A stretch of 64,000 bases of DNA from Rhodospirillales bacterium BBD 1991-14 (GCA_001657395.1 LYSY01000001.1:1054001-1118000); one strand, 5' to 3'. Shown: positions 1-9,284, numbered from the stretch's first letter. Numbers and translations are program-made. The notes: generated by a model from the letters alone, not told the origin.

Positions 1-791
1 TGCTTTGCCTCGTCGAACATCTTGCGCACTCGCGACGCGCCCACGCCGACGAACATCTCGATGAACTCGGAGGCCGAGGTGTGATAGAAGGCCACCCCCG
101 CTTCGCCGGCCAGGGCCCTCGCCAGCAGGGTCTTCCCGGTGCCCGGCGGCCCCATCAGCAGGACCCCGCGCGGGGGCTCGGCGCCAAGGCGCCGGTAACG
201 CTCCGGATCTCTCAGAAAGTCGACAAGCTCCCCGACTTCGCGCTTGGCCGCGTCCTGTCCGGCGACATCTTCGAAGGTAATGCGCCGGCTGGTCTTCGTT
301 TCCCGCTTGGCGGAACCGGTCAGGAAGTCCGAGGGGTCGCGCCCGCCGAAGCGGCCCACGATGTTGCTCTGCATGCGCTGCCAGAACCAGAAGTACAGGC
401 CCAGAAAGACGAGCCAGGGCAGCAAGCCAATGATCCAGTTGCTCTCCCGCTCCGCTTCCGGGCGGATCATCAGGCTAGCACCGCTCTCGTCGATCAGCTC
501 AAAGAGTTCCGGATCCTGAAGCGCCGGGAGGGCGGTAACCACCCGTTCCGCCGCGGAGGGCTCACCTGCGGCCTCACCGTCAGCCGCGGTCCCCCTCAGG
601 CTGGCTTTGAGCTGCTGTCCCTCCATCACGATGTCGCTGACGCGACGCTCCTTCAGCAGGGTCTTGAACTCGCTATAGGCGATCTCGGTGCTGCGCTCCG
701 GCTGCCGGGAGGGCTGCTGCAGGCTGATGAAGTACCCGAGCAGCAGCAGGCCGACGAGAAGGAACGGGAGCCACTTCGTAATCTTCTTCAG
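1..791 (-). CDS. ftsH: ATP-dependent zinc metalloprotease FtsH family, N-terminal part (runs off the left edge)
   Basis: This is a membrane-anchored AAA+ protease. The visible 263 codons give, in order, a first membrane helix right after the start (residues ~6-22), a periplasmic domain, a second helix (~122-138), and the AAA module with Walker A GPPGTGKT near residue 214 and an EFIEMFVGVGASRVR pore-loop segment. The zinc site and protease domain lie outside the window. The only start that leaves both helices intact is a CTG at 791, preceded by GGGAGG at good spacing and giving (M)KKITKWLPFLL. The upstream in-frame TTG at 839 falls inside a TATAAT box. The periplasmic domain diverges from housekeeping FtsH, so this may be a second paralog. 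Confidence 0.88.
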   Translation of the reverse strand, partial: MKKITKWLPFLLVGLLLLGYFISLQQPSRQPERSTEIAYSEFKTLLKERRVSDIVMEGQQLKASLRGTAADGEAAGEPSAAERVVTALPALQDPELFELIDESGASLMIRPEAERESNWIIGLLPWLVFLGLYFWFWQRMQSNIVGRFGGRDPSDFLTGSAKRETKTSRRITFEDVAGQDAAKREVGELVDFLRDPERYRRLGAEPPRGVLLMGPPGTGKTLLARALAGEAGVAFYHTSASEFIEMFVGVGASRVRKMFDEAK

Positions 792-838
792 CTCGACCTC
801 CCACGCTCCTGAAATCGCTAACTCATTAGAATTTAGCA

Positions 839-871
839 ATTATACGCAGATCGCTGAATGATCCAGGTCAA
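839..871 (-). promoter_or_regulatory. Candidate ftsH promoter with FNR/FixK-like half-sites
   Basis: On the minus strand a perfect TATAAT lies at 844-839. Upstream, at 871-858, is TTGAC-CTGG-ATCAT, matching the FNR/FixK dyad TTGAT-N4-ATCAA at 8 of 10 positions. The box centre is about 32 nt from the expected transcript start, not the usual 41.5. The TTGACC can also be read as a -35 with an over-long 21-nt spacer. The assignment is tentative. Confidence 0.3.
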
Positions 872-881
872 GCCGCAAACA

Positions 882-1166
882 CTAAGTTCGGGCGTTGCGA
901 CCGCTCAGACAATCTCTTCGCTGGGCCTCCCGGAATTGGGCTTCGATGGAGACCCGGCGCACCGCGCTGGCCGCCGCTTTCATGCGCCTGTCCATGTCGC
1001 CGATGAGGTCTTCGAGATCTTCTGAGCGCAATCCGTCGCGAAAATCGAGGCTGACCGTCACCAGGATATCTCGCGGGCCCTGGGGAAACGTCGGCAGTTC
1101 TCGGCCAGCACCGCAGCGGTCCCCATCAACGCCGCGATGATGACCTTTTTGGAACCCCGCGCAGCC
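882..1166 (-). pseudogene. Remnant of a cation diffusion facilitator (CDF) transporter gene with a large internal deletion
   Basis: An ATG at 1166 opens a frame reading MAARGSKKVIIAALMG, typical of the N-terminus of CDF family metal/cation efflux proteins. After about 25 codons, near 1080-1100, similarity switches to another frame reading PRDILVTVSLDFRDGLRSED and continues as a typical CDF cytoplasmic C-terminal domain, ending IEAQFREAQRRD and a stop at 882. Almost the whole membrane domain (normally ~200 residues) is missing. I infer an internal deletion plus frameshift leaving the two ends of the gene. The family assignment comes from recognition of the end sequences and was not checked by search. 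Confidence 0.65.
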
Positions 1167-1309
1167 ATGGCCTTGCCCCCCTTGCGCGAATACCTTACCC
1201 GTTGAGCCCAGCGACCCGAGCGCAAGCGACTTGCAAGACGTTAGCGCAGGGATATTTGCTTTGGGAGCGAACAAGGGAACGTCATGGATCTGCAATCATT
1301 GGCGGTGAG

Positions 1310-3688
1310 ATGCGGAAGTCTTTGAAGTACTTTGGTATTTTCGTTAGCGGTCTGCTTGGTGTTGTCTTGCTCGCCGCAGTTCTGGCCACCCTTTGGATGT
1401 TCCGCTCTCTGCCGCAAACAGAGGGCGAGATCCTGGTTTCGGGGCTCGCCGCGGAAGTCTCCGTGGAGCGCGACCGCGACGGCTTGGTGCGCATCCGCGC
1501 AGAGAACGAGCCGGATCTCTATCGCGCCCTCGGCTTCGTTCACGCCCAGGAACGCCTCTGGCAGATGGACTTCATGCGCCGCACGGCCAGCGGCCGGCTT
1601 TCGGAGGTGGTCGGCGAAGCGACGATACGCCACGACCGGTTTTTCCGGACGCTGGGGTTCCGGCGTGTTGCCGAAGCGAACCTGGAACACCTCGATCCGG
1701 AGACGCGGGCCGCTCTGGACGCCTATGCCGAGGGCGTAAATGCCTTCCTGGAAAACAGGACCGGCCCCCTGCCCGTGGAATTCCAGGTGCTGCGCTACGA
1801 GCCCGAACCGTGGAGCGCGGTCGACTCCCTGCTCTGGGGCCGGGTGATGGCGCTGCGCCTTTCAGGCAACTGGCGGTCCGAACTCAGCCGTGCGCGGCTC
1901 GCCGGCCGCTTCAGCCCGGACAAGATCGCGGCGCTCTGGCCAAGCTACCCGGAGGACGGCCCCCTGACCCTGCAAGGCAGGGCCAGCCTGGTGGATCAGT
2001 TCGTCGCCGAACAGCTCTCACATCTGTTGCCGCCCTGGTTGGAGCCGACCGGCGCCTCCAATGCCTGGGCGGTCGCAGGCAGCCGGACCACCAGCGGCAT
2101 GCCGATCCTGGCCAACGATCCCCACCTTTCCCTGGACTCGCCGGGGGTTTGGATGCTGGCCCGTCTCGAGGCGCCGGGCCTTACGCTGGCCGGCGCAACG
2201 TCACCGGGCGTCCCCTTCATGATCGTCGGTCATAACGAGCGGCTTGCCTGGGGCCTGACCACCACCCACAGCGATACGCAGGATTTCTTCATTCAGCGCC
2301 TGATGGCCGATGACCCCAGCCACTACGACGCCCCCGAGGGGCCCCTTCCCTTCCGAACCCGGGACGAGGTGATCCGCGTGCGTGGCGGCGATGCCCAGCG
2401 CCTCGTCGTCCGCGAGACCCGTCATGGCCCTGTCATGAGCGACGTCATTCCCAGCGGCTCGGCCGGCACGGATGCCGTGCTTGCCCTCTCCTGGCCGGCG
2501 CTGCGCAAGGACGACCGCACCGCCGATGCTCTCTACGGCATCAATCATGCGAACGACTGGGCGACCTTTCGCGACGCCCTGCGCCAGTTTCATTCGCCGC
2601 AGCAGAATTTCCTCTACGCCGACGTCGACGGCAACATTGCGTTCATCGCCCCGGCGCGAGTCCCCATCCGGCGGGCCGGCAACGGGCAGCACCCGGTTCC
2701 AGGCTGGGACGGTGCCTTCGACTGGATCGGCTTTGTGCCCTTCGAGGAGCTGCCCGTTTCCGTCAATCCACGCAGTGGTGTCCTGATCAACGCAAACAAC
2801 AAGATCGTTCCTGACAGCTATCCTCATCTGATTGCCGTGGACTGGCCGGCGCCCTATCGCGCCGAGCGGATCGAGGCGGCGCTCAATGTGGCCGGCGGGA
2901 GTCATTCGGTCGGAGACTCCGTCATTCTGCAGCAGGACATCGTGGCCAGCGGCATGAAACGGATTCTGCCGCGTCTGCTTGCCATGGAGCCCGGGAAGCA
3001 GCGTGCCCGCGAGGCGCTCACCATGATCCGGTCCTGGGATCTGCGCATGCATCGCAACGCGCCGGAGCCGCTGATCGTGCAGGCCTGGATCTGGGCATTG
3101 ACCCGGGAGATCCTGGCTGATGAGCTTGGCAGCAATTACCGTGACTTCGTCGAGGGCGACCTTTACACCGTCGAGCGTCTCATCAGCGAAGACAGCCCCT
3201 GGTGCGATGACGTGACGACGGAGGCCGTCGAGAGCTGCGACGACCAGATCGCCGTGGCCCTGGACCGTGCCCTCGACCTGCTGTCAGACCGTTTCGGGGA
3301 CGATATGACAAGCTGGCGCTGGGGAGAGGCCCATGTCGCCCGCTTCCGCCACCCCGTGTTCAGCCGCATTCCGGTGATCGGCGATTTGCTGACCAAGCGC
3401 CTGGAGACCGACGGCGGCAGCGACACGGTCAACCGGGCCTCGCCCCGCCTGGGGGGCGCTCCCGAAACCCTCTTCGAGAACGTTCACGGGGCCGGCTTCC
3501 GTGCGGTCTATGATCTGGAGAATCTCGACCGCTCCCGCTTCATGATCGCGACCGGCCAGTCGGGCAGTCCGCTGTCCGGCCTCTATGGCAGCCTTTCCGA
3601 GCGCTGGCGCGACGGCCTTACGGTGTCGCTGGCCCCCGAAACCTGGGCGGTGGCGGAACAGTTAATACTTCAGCCGGCGCCACAATAG
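1310..3688 (+). CDS. Penicillin acylase family (Ntn-hydrolase) protein
   Basis: This is a 792-residue precursor of the penicillin/acyl-homoserine-lactone acylase family, which self-cleaves to expose an N-terminal nucleophile and hydrolyses amide bonds, normally in the periplasm. The start ATG at 1310 is followed by a hydrophobic segment (residues ~5-25) acting as signal or anchor; an upstream in-frame start at 1202 would bury it. The nucleophile is Ser250 in GASNAW, followed by ANDPHL and then SDTQDF and DVDGNI motifs of the beta chain. Substrate cannot be told from sequence: candidates are N-acyl-homoserine lactones, cyclic lipopeptides or beta-lactam side chains. It stands alone, 117 bp before the next gene. 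Confidence 0.88.
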   Translation: MRKSLKYFGIFVSGLLGVVLLAAVLATLWMFRSLPQTEGEILVSGLAAEVSVERDRDGLVRIRAENEPDLYRALGFVHAQERLWQMDFMRRTASGRLSEVVGEATIRHDRFFRTLGFRRVAEANLEHLDPETRAALDAYAEGVNAFLENRTGPLPVEFQVLRYEPEPWSAVDSLLWGRVMALRLSGNWRSELSRARLAGRFSPDKIAALWPSYPEDGPLTLQGRASLVDQFVAEQLSHLLPPWLEPTGASNAWAVAGSRTTSGMPILANDPHLSLDSPGVWMLARLEAPGLTLAGATSPGVPFMIVGHNERLAWGLTTTHSDTQDFFIQRLMADDPSHYDAPEGPLPFRTRDEVIRVRGGDAQRLVVRETRHGPVMSDVIPSGSAGTDAVLALSWPALRKDDRTADALYGINHANDWATFRDALRQFHSPQQNFLYADVDGNIAFIAPARVPIRRAGNGQHPVPGWDGAFDWIGFVPFEELPVSVNPRSGVLINANNKIVPDSYPHLIAVDWPAPYRAERIEAALNVAGGSHSVGDSVILQQDIVASGMKRILPRLLAMEPGKQRAREALTMIRSWDLRMHRNAPEPLIVQAWIWALTREILADELGSNYRDFVEGDLYTVERLISEDSPWCDDVTTEAVESCDDQIAVALDRALDLLSDRFGDDMTSWRWGEAHVARFRHPVFSRIPVIGDLLTKRLETDGGSDTVNRASPRLGGAPETLFENVHGAGFRAVYDLENLDRSRFMIATGQSGSPLSGLYGSLSERWRDGLTVSLAPETWAVAEQLILQPAPQ

Positions 3689-3805
3689 CCCGTGAACATC
3701 AGGAGCTGCTGAACATCGGCGGCGACAGTCATTGCCGGCACAGGCCCCGGCGCCCGCAAAGGGCCCAGCAGAAGGGCAAGGCCGGAATCCGGGGAGGGCA
3801 CGACC

Positions 3806-5032
3806 ATGACGACCGTGGAAGCGATACGCAGCGCAGCCGAACAGCTGCGCGGCCAGGTGATCCGGACCCCCCTGGTGCGTGCCGGCCGGCTTTCCGAGCA
3901 ACTGGGATGCGATCTCTTCCTCAAGCTGGAGAACCTGCAGCACACGGGTTCCTTCAAGGACCGTGGGTCCTACATCCGCCTCAGCAAGCTCTCCGCGGAG
4001 GAGGCCAAGCGCGGGGTCATCGCGATGTCGGCGGGCAACCATGCCCAGGGGGTCGCCTATCACGCCGGACGCCTGGGCATCCCGGCCACCATCGTGATGC
4101 CGGAGTTCGCACCCTTCTCCAAGGTCGAGCGGACCCGCGCCTTCGGGGCAAGGGTGGTACTGACGGGCGATACCCTGGATGCCTCCGCCCACGCGGCCTA
4201 TCGGATCGCCGATGAAGAAGGCCTGACTTTCGTGCATCCCTTTGACGACGAGGAGGTGATCGCCGGACAAGGGACCACGGGCCTGGAAATCCTGGAGGAC
4301 TGCCCGGACGTCGAGACGATCGTGGTCCCCATCGGCGGCGGCGGCCTGATGTCGGGTATCGCTACCGTCGCAAAAGATGCCAATCCGGCGATCGAGATGA
4401 TCGGCGTGGAGAGCGAGCTCTTTCCCTCCATGCGCGATGCGCTCAAGGGCACCCAGACCATGACCGGCGGGTCCAGCCTTGCCGACGGGATTGCGGTGAA
4501 GGTGCCCGGCAAGCTCACCAAGGCGATCATCGAGAGGCTCGTCGCCGACATCGTCGTCGTGCCGGAATCTGCGATCGAGGCGGCCGTTCACAGGTTGGCG
4601 GAAGAACAGAAGCTGGTGGTTGAGGGCGCCGGGGCCGCGGGCGTTGCCGCGATTCTGGCGGAGCCCGAACGCTTTGCGGGACGCCGGGTAGCCTGTGTGA
4701 TCTGCGGCGGCAACATCGACCTGAAACTGCTCTCCAGCATCCTGACCCGCGGCCTGATCCGTGACGGGCGCATGGCCCGCCTGCGCATCGGCATCGTCGA
4801 CCAACCGGGGGTTCTGGCCCGGATCGCGAGCATCATCGGCAGGACGGGCGGCAACATCATCGAGGTCTATCATCAAAGGCTGTTCTACGACGTGCCGGCC
4901 AAGCAGGCCGAGGTCGACGTGGTCCTGGAGACCCGAAACGCCGAGCACATTGCCGAAGTCGTCACGCAGCTCAAGGAGGACGGCTTCCCCACACGCACGC
5001 TCTCCGATCTGTCGCAAGAGGGAACGCTCTGA
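3806..5032 (+). CDS. Threonine ammonia-lyase, PLP type with C-terminal ACT domain
   Basis: This enzyme converts L-threonine to 2-oxobutanoate and ammonia, either as the first step towards isoleucine or in catabolism. The fold-type II PLP core carries the Schiff-base lysine K51 in GSFKDRG, the asparagine loop SAGNHAQG and the phosphate-binding loop PIGGGGLMSG. Residues ~330-408 form a single ACT domain beginning RLRIGIVDQPGVL, which usually binds a regulatory amino acid. At 408 aa it is the medium-length form, shorter than E. coli IlvA with its paired regulatory domain. The ATG at 3806 has GGGGAGGG upstream. Confidence 0.9.
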   Translation: MTTVEAIRSAAEQLRGQVIRTPLVRAGRLSEQLGCDLFLKLENLQHTGSFKDRGSYIRLSKLSAEEAKRGVIAMSAGNHAQGVAYHAGRLGIPATIVMPEFAPFSKVERTRAFGARVVLTGDTLDASAHAAYRIADEEGLTFVHPFDDEEVIAGQGTTGLEILEDCPDVETIVVPIGGGGLMSGIATVAKDANPAIEMIGVESELFPSMRDALKGTQTMTGGSSLADGIAVKVPGKLTKAIIERLVADIVVVPESAIEAAVHRLAEEQKLVVEGAGAAGVAAILAEPERFAGRRVACVICGGNIDLKLLSSILTRGLIRDGRMARLRIGIVDQPGVLARIASIIGRTGGNIIEVYHQRLFYDVPAKQAEVDVVLETRNAEHIAEVVTQLKEDGFPTRTLSDLSQEGTL

Positions 5033-5090
5033 CCGCCCATAGGGCTCGAAATCCGGCCGGCCCCGGACAGCGGGCCTTGCGGGGGACCGA

Positions 5091-5110
5091 CTTATCCCTT
5101 AGGGGATAAG
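5091..5110. promoter_or_regulatory. Perfect inverted repeat upstream of the transsulfuration genes
   Basis: The arms CTTATCCC (5091-5098) and GGGATAAG (5103-5110) are perfect inverted repeats around a 4-nt TTAG centre, in the 125-bp gap before the cystathionine beta-synthase gene. No T-run follows, so an operator-like site is more likely than a terminator. Its centre is about 57 bp upstream of the start codon. Confidence 0.4.
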
Positions 5111-5157
5111 GACGCTGCGTCCCTCGTCGTCGCTGTCCAACCTGGGAGGATCCGAGA

Positions 5158-6540
5158 ATGGCCGAAAGCGGCGCCGTTTCTCACGGTGTCATGGAGCGTA
5201 TCGGCAACACGCCCATGATCGAGGTGACCAAGACGGACACGGGCCCCTGCCGCCTGTTCCTTAAGCTTGAAAGCGAAAATCCCGGCGGCTCGATCAAGGA
5301 CCGCATCGGCAAGTCGATGATCGAAGCAGCGGAACGGGACGGTACCCTGAAGCCCGGGGGACGGCTGATCGAGGCCACCGCAGGCAACACCGGGCTGGGC
5401 CTGGCCCTGGTGGCTGCCCAGAAGGGCTATCATCTTACACTGATCGTGCCGGACAAGATGGCGCAGGAGAAGATCTTCCACCTGCGTGCCCTGGGCGTCG
5501 ATGTCATGCTGACCCGGTCAGACGTGGGCAAGGGCCATCCGGAATACTATCAGGACATGGCCGAGCGCATCTCCAAGGAGACCGGCGCTTTCTATGTCAA
5601 TCAGTTCTCCAATCCCGCAAACCCACTCGCGCACCAGACCACGACGGGCCCCGAGATCTGGGAGCAGATGGGGCACGACCTGGACGCCATGGTCTGCGGC
5701 GTCGGCTCCGGCGGGACGATCACAGGCCTCTCCCGCTTCTTCGCCTCCGTGTCCAACAAGGTGGAGATGGTCCTGGCGGACCCTGAGGGCTCCGTTCTGG
5801 CCGACTACGTGAAGACCGGGGTCCTGAGCGAGGACGTCGGAAGCTGGATCGTCGAAGGCATCGGCGAGGACTTCCTGCCCGACAACTGCGATCTTTCGGA
5901 CGTGAAGAAGGCCTATGTCATCCCGGACAGCGAGTCGCTGGCAACAGCCCGCGACCTGCTGCGGGTCGAGGGGATCCTCGCCGGCTCCTCCTCCGGGACG
6001 CTGATTTCCGCGGCGCTGCGCTACTGCCGGGAACAGAGCGAGCCGAAGCGGGTCGTGACCTTCGTCTGCGACAGCGGCAACAAGTACCTTTCAAAGATGT
6101 TCAACGACTACTGGATGGTCGATCAGGGTTTCATCGAACGGCCGCAGAAGGGCGATCTCCGCGATCTTATCAGCCGGCGCCATGACGAACACGGCACCGT
6201 CACCGTGGCTCCCGGCGACAATCTGCTGGTCGCCTATGGCCGCATGAAGCTCTACGACATTTCTCAATTGCCGGTTCTGGACGAACATGGCGGTGTCGCC
6301 GGCATCATCGATGAAAGCGACATCCTGCTTCGGGTCTTCGGTCATGACGAGCGCTTCAAAGACCCTGTTTCCAGTGCGATGACGGCAAAGCTGGACACCG
6401 TCAGTGCCGACCAGCCGATCGACGCCCTCTTGCCGATCTTCTCTCAGGATCATGTGGCCATCGTCTTCGATGGCGGAGAGTTCCTGGGCCTGATCACGCG
6501 CATTGATCTGCTCAACCACCTGCGCCGCCGGATGAAGTGA
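5158..6540 (+). CDS. cbs: Cystathionine beta-synthase with C-terminal CBS-domain pair
   Basis: This PLP enzyme condenses homocysteine with serine to cystathionine, the first step of reverse transsulfuration. Residues ~8-320 are the fold-type II catalytic domain, with Schiff-base lysine K47 in GGSIKDRIG, TAGNTG and the glycine loop GVGSGGTITG. Residues ~340-460 form two CBS motifs of the regulatory (adenosyl-binding) type, an architecture typical of true CBS rather than cysteine synthase. There is no N-terminal heme-binding segment. The ATG at 5158 follows GGGAGG. The stop is only 6 bp before the cystathionine lyase gene, so they form one operon. Confidence 0.92.
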   Translation: MAESGAVSHGVMERIGNTPMIEVTKTDTGPCRLFLKLESENPGGSIKDRIGKSMIEAAERDGTLKPGGRLIEATAGNTGLGLALVAAQKGYHLTLIVPDKMAQEKIFHLRALGVDVMLTRSDVGKGHPEYYQDMAERISKETGAFYVNQFSNPANPLAHQTTTGPEIWEQMGHDLDAMVCGVGSGGTITGLSRFFASVSNKVEMVLADPEGSVLADYVKTGVLSEDVGSWIVEGIGEDFLPDNCDLSDVKKAYVIPDSESLATARDLLRVEGILAGSSSGTLISAALRYCREQSEPKRVVTFVCDSGNKYLSKMFNDYWMVDQGFIERPQKGDLRDLISRRHDEHGTVTVAPGDNLLVAYGRMKLYDISQLPVLDEHGGVAGIIDESDILLRVFGHDERFKDPVSSAMTAKLDTVSADQPIDALLPIFSQDHVAIVFDGGEFLGLITRIDLLNHLRRRMK

Positions 6541-6546
6541 CCCGAC

Positions 6547-7719
6547 ATGCCAGACTCCTCACGAAGCCGTAACCGCCCGGCCTTTGCGACCCGTGTGATC
6601 CACGCCGGTCAGGCCCCGGATCCCACGACCGGCGCCATCATGCCGCCGATCTATGCTACCTCCACCTATGTGCAGGAGAGCCCGGGCGTTCACAAAGGCT
6701 ATGAGTACAGCCGCTCCCAGAACCCGACGCGCATGGCCTATGAGCGTTGCATTGCAGATCTGGAAAGCGGGCAGCAGGGCTTCGCCTTCGCTTCCGGCCT
6801 TTCCGCGATTGCCACCACGCTCGACAGCCTGGAGAGCGGAAGTCACATCGTCGCCATGGACGATCTCTACGGCGGCAGCTACAGGCTGTTCGAGAACGTG
6901 CGCAAGAGCTCCGCGGGGCTTTCCTTCTCCTTCGTCGACCTGACGAAGACCGAAGACCTGGAGGCTGCGATCCGTCCGGAGACGAAGATGGTCTGGGTCG
7001 AGACACCCACCAATCCCCTCTTGAAGCTGGTCGATCTGGAGGCCGTCGCCGCCATCGCGAAGAAGCACGGCCTGATCTGCGCCTGCGACAACACCTTCGC
7101 ATCGCCCTGGGTCCAGCGGCCGCTGGAACTGGGATTCGACCTCGTCATGCACTCGGCAACGAAGTACCTGAACGGCCATTCCGATATGGTCGGCGGTGTG
7201 CTTGTCGTCGGTGAGAACCCAGCGCTGGCGGAGAAGCTGGCGTTCCTCCAGAACGCCGTCGGCGCGGTCCAGGGGCCCTTTGACAGCTTCCTGGCGCTGC
7301 GCGGACTGAAGACACTAGCCTTGCGCATGGAACGGCACTGCACCAACGCCCAGGCTGTCGCTGAGTACCTGGAAGCCCACCCGAAGGTGGAACGGGTTTA
7401 CTTTCCGGGCCTGCGTTCTCATTCGCAATACGACTTGGCTCAGCAGCAGATGGATGCGCCCGGCGGCATGGTGACGGCGGTCCTGAAGGGCGGCCTCGAC
7501 ACCGCACGACGGTTTCTGGAGCGCGTCGAGCTCTTCGCCCTGGCGGAAAGTCTCGGCGGCGTCGAGAGTCTGATCGAGCATCCGGCGATCATGACCCACG
7601 CCTCGATCCCCGAGAGCATTCGCGCCGAGCTGGGAATCAGCGACGGCCTTGTGCGCCTCTCCGTCGGTATCGAGGGAGAAGACGATCTCCTCGCGGACCT
7701 TCAGAACGCCTTGGCGTAG
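6547..7719 (+). CDS. Cystathionine gamma-lyase / gamma-synthase family PLP enzyme
   Basis: This is a Cys/Met-metabolism PLP enzyme of 390 aa. The PLP lysine is K206 in SATKYLNGHSD; other family signatures are YSRSQNPTR, FASGLSAIAT and ETPTNPLLK. Coupled 6 bp after cystathionine beta-synthase, it most likely cleaves cystathionine to cysteine, 2-oxobutanoate and ammonia, completing reverse transsulfuration. Sequence alone does not exclude gamma-synthase activity. The 2-oxobutanoate product is the same as that of the threonine ammonia-lyase encoded upstream. Confidence 0.9.
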   Translation: MPDSSRSRNRPAFATRVIHAGQAPDPTTGAIMPPIYATSTYVQESPGVHKGYEYSRSQNPTRMAYERCIADLESGQQGFAFASGLSAIATTLDSLESGSHIVAMDDLYGGSYRLFENVRKSSAGLSFSFVDLTKTEDLEAAIRPETKMVWVETPTNPLLKLVDLEAVAAIAKKHGLICACDNTFASPWVQRPLELGFDLVMHSATKYLNGHSDMVGGVLVVGENPALAEKLAFLQNAVGAVQGPFDSFLALRGLKTLALRMERHCTNAQAVAEYLEAHPKVERVYFPGLRSHSQYDLAQQQMDAPGGMVTAVLKGGLDTARRFLERVELFALAESLGGVESLIEHPAIMTHASIPESIRAELGISDGLVRLSVGIEGEDDLLADLQNALA

Positions 7720-7750
7720 ACGGGGGAGCCGGGCACACCGGCCGCACTGA

Positions 7751-8236
7751 TCAGAGACTTGGACCGATGGCGCGGTATCCGCTCTGATAGTAGACCAAGG
7801 GTTCCCGCGTTTCGCTGACCCGCAGATCCTCGACAAACCCGACGATGATGACGTGATCGCCACCGTCGTAGACCGCCTCCCTGCGGCATCCGAGGTTGGC
7901 CAGACACCCCTTGAGCATCGGCAGGCCGCCCGCCCAGGGGTCATAAGCCACGCCGTCCCACTTGTCGGTCGCGGATACCGAAAAACGAACTGAGAGGTGA
8001 TGCTGCTCCGCGGTCAGAAAATTGATGGCGAAGCGCTCGGCATCGGTAAAGGCGCCAAAGCTCATCGCTTCCCGGTCCAGGCAGAACAGGACGAGCGGCG
8101 GCTCCAGCGAAACGGAGGCGAAGGAGTTAACGGTCACCCCGCAGTTCTGCCCCCCGGCATCGCGGGTCGTCACGACCGTTACGCCCGTGGCAAAGGTGCC
8201 CATAGCCCTGCGAAAGGCAAGGGAATCAAAGGTCAT
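7751..8236 (-). CDS. Flavin reductase family (FMN-binding split-barrel) protein
   Basis: This 161-residue protein belongs to the HpaC/flavin-reductase-like family, which uses NAD(P)H to make free reduced FMN or FAD for a partner monooxygenase. The flavin-binding signature is clear near the N-terminus: FRRAMGTFATGVTVVTT, then TVNSFASVSLEPPLVLFCL. Length is normal for the family. It converges on the cystathionine lyase gene with 31 bp between stops. No monooxygenase lies beside it, so its partner is unknown. Confidence 0.87.
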   Translation of the reverse strand: MTFDSLAFRRAMGTFATGVTVVTTRDAGGQNCGVTVNSFASVSLEPPLVLFCLDREAMSFGAFTDAERFAINFLTAEQHHLSVRFSVSATDKWDGVAYDPWAGGLPMLKGCLANLGCRREAVYDGGDHVIIVGFVEDLRVSETREPLVYYQSGYRAIGPSL

Positions 8237-8420
8237 TTCAGCATCCGGTAAACCACTACCCAGGTTGGCGGCGGGATATTAAAGCGAACCAAAACCAAAA
8301 AGCCACCGCAATTCAGCTATTTCGGCCGGCTCAAGGGCCAAACTAAACCACTTATTAACTCAAATCCGCGAACTTCGATGGCTGATTCTGTGCAGATCTT
8401 GTTTCAGGGATTGGGGCTCT

Positions 8421-9284
8421 ATGGGGCTTATCGTCGGCATCTTGATGGTCATCGGCTGCACGCTCGGCGGCTATATGGCCATGGGCGGCAAGCTGGGTGT
8501 GCTGTGGCAGCCTTTCGAGGTTGTGATCATCGTCGGGTCCGCCATCGGCGCCTACATCATTTCCAACCCGGCGAGCGTTCTGAAGTCCACCGGCGGCGCC
8601 ATCGGCAAGACCCTGAAGGGCGCACAGTTCAAGAAAGAACACTATTTGGAGTTGCTTCAGCTTCTCTATCAGCTTCTTAAGGTGGCCAAGACAAAAGGCA
8701 ACCTGGGATTGGAGCAGCACATCGAGAACCCTCAGGACTCGGCGCTGTTCCAACAGTTTCCCGGCGTCATGGCGAACGACACCGCGATCACCTTCATCTG
8801 CGACTACCTGCGCATGCTCACGCTCGGCTCCGACAGCCCGCACGAGATGGAAGCGCTGATGGACGAGGAAATCGAACTCGTCCACCACGAGCATTCCGAG
8901 ACCGCCCATGCGCTCCAGACCATGGCCGACGGCATGCCGGCCCTCGGCATCGTGGCGGCGGTCCTTGGTGTCATCAAGACCATGGGGTCCATCACCGAAC
9001 CCCCGGAGATTCTCGGCAAGCTGATCGGCGGCGCCCTCGTCGGTACCTTCCTGGGCGTGTGGGTCTCCTATGGCTTCGTCGGCCCGATCGCATCAAAGGC
9101 GCAGTCCGTCTACGACGCGGAAATCAAGTTCCTCCATTGCATCAAGGCGGCGCTGCTGGCGCACATGCATGGATCCGCCCCCGCGGTCTCTGTCGAATTT
9201 GCCCGCAAGGCCCTGGTCGGCCACGAGCGCCCGACGTTCTACGAGGTCGAGGAAGCGGTGGGCGCCCTTCCCCCGGTCAGCTAA
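8421..9284 (+). CDS. motA: Flagellar motor stator protein MotA
   Basis: This inner-membrane stator subunit forms the ion channel with MotB and couples ion flow to flagellar rotation. At 287 aa it has the usual length. Four membrane segments are recognisable (residues ~2-20, ~28-48, and the pair around 170-190 and 200-222). The cytoplasmic loop contains the rotor-contact region with EIELVHHEHSE. The last helices carry MADGMPALGIVAAVLGVIKT, as in proton-type MotA. The start is preceded by GGGG. motB begins 19 bp downstream. Confidence 0.95.
   Translation: MGLIVGILMVIGCTLGGYMAMGGKLGVLWQPFEVVIIVGSAIGAYIISNPASVLKSTGGAIGKTLKGAQFKKEHYLELLQLLYQLLKVAKTKGNLGLEQHIENPQDSALFQQFPGVMANDTAITFICDYLRMLTLGSDSPHEMEALMDEEIELVHHEHSETAHALQTMADGMPALGIVAAVLGVIKTMGSITEPPEILGKLIGGALVGTFLGVWVSYGFVGPIASKAQSVYDAEIKFLHCIKAALLAHMHGSAPAVSVEFARKALVGHERPTFYEVEEAVGALPPVS

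Noticed and set aside
81-812. 243-codon plus-strand open frame at the left edge
   Set aside because: It is a shadow of the ftsH-type gene, which shows clear AAA motifs on the minus strand.
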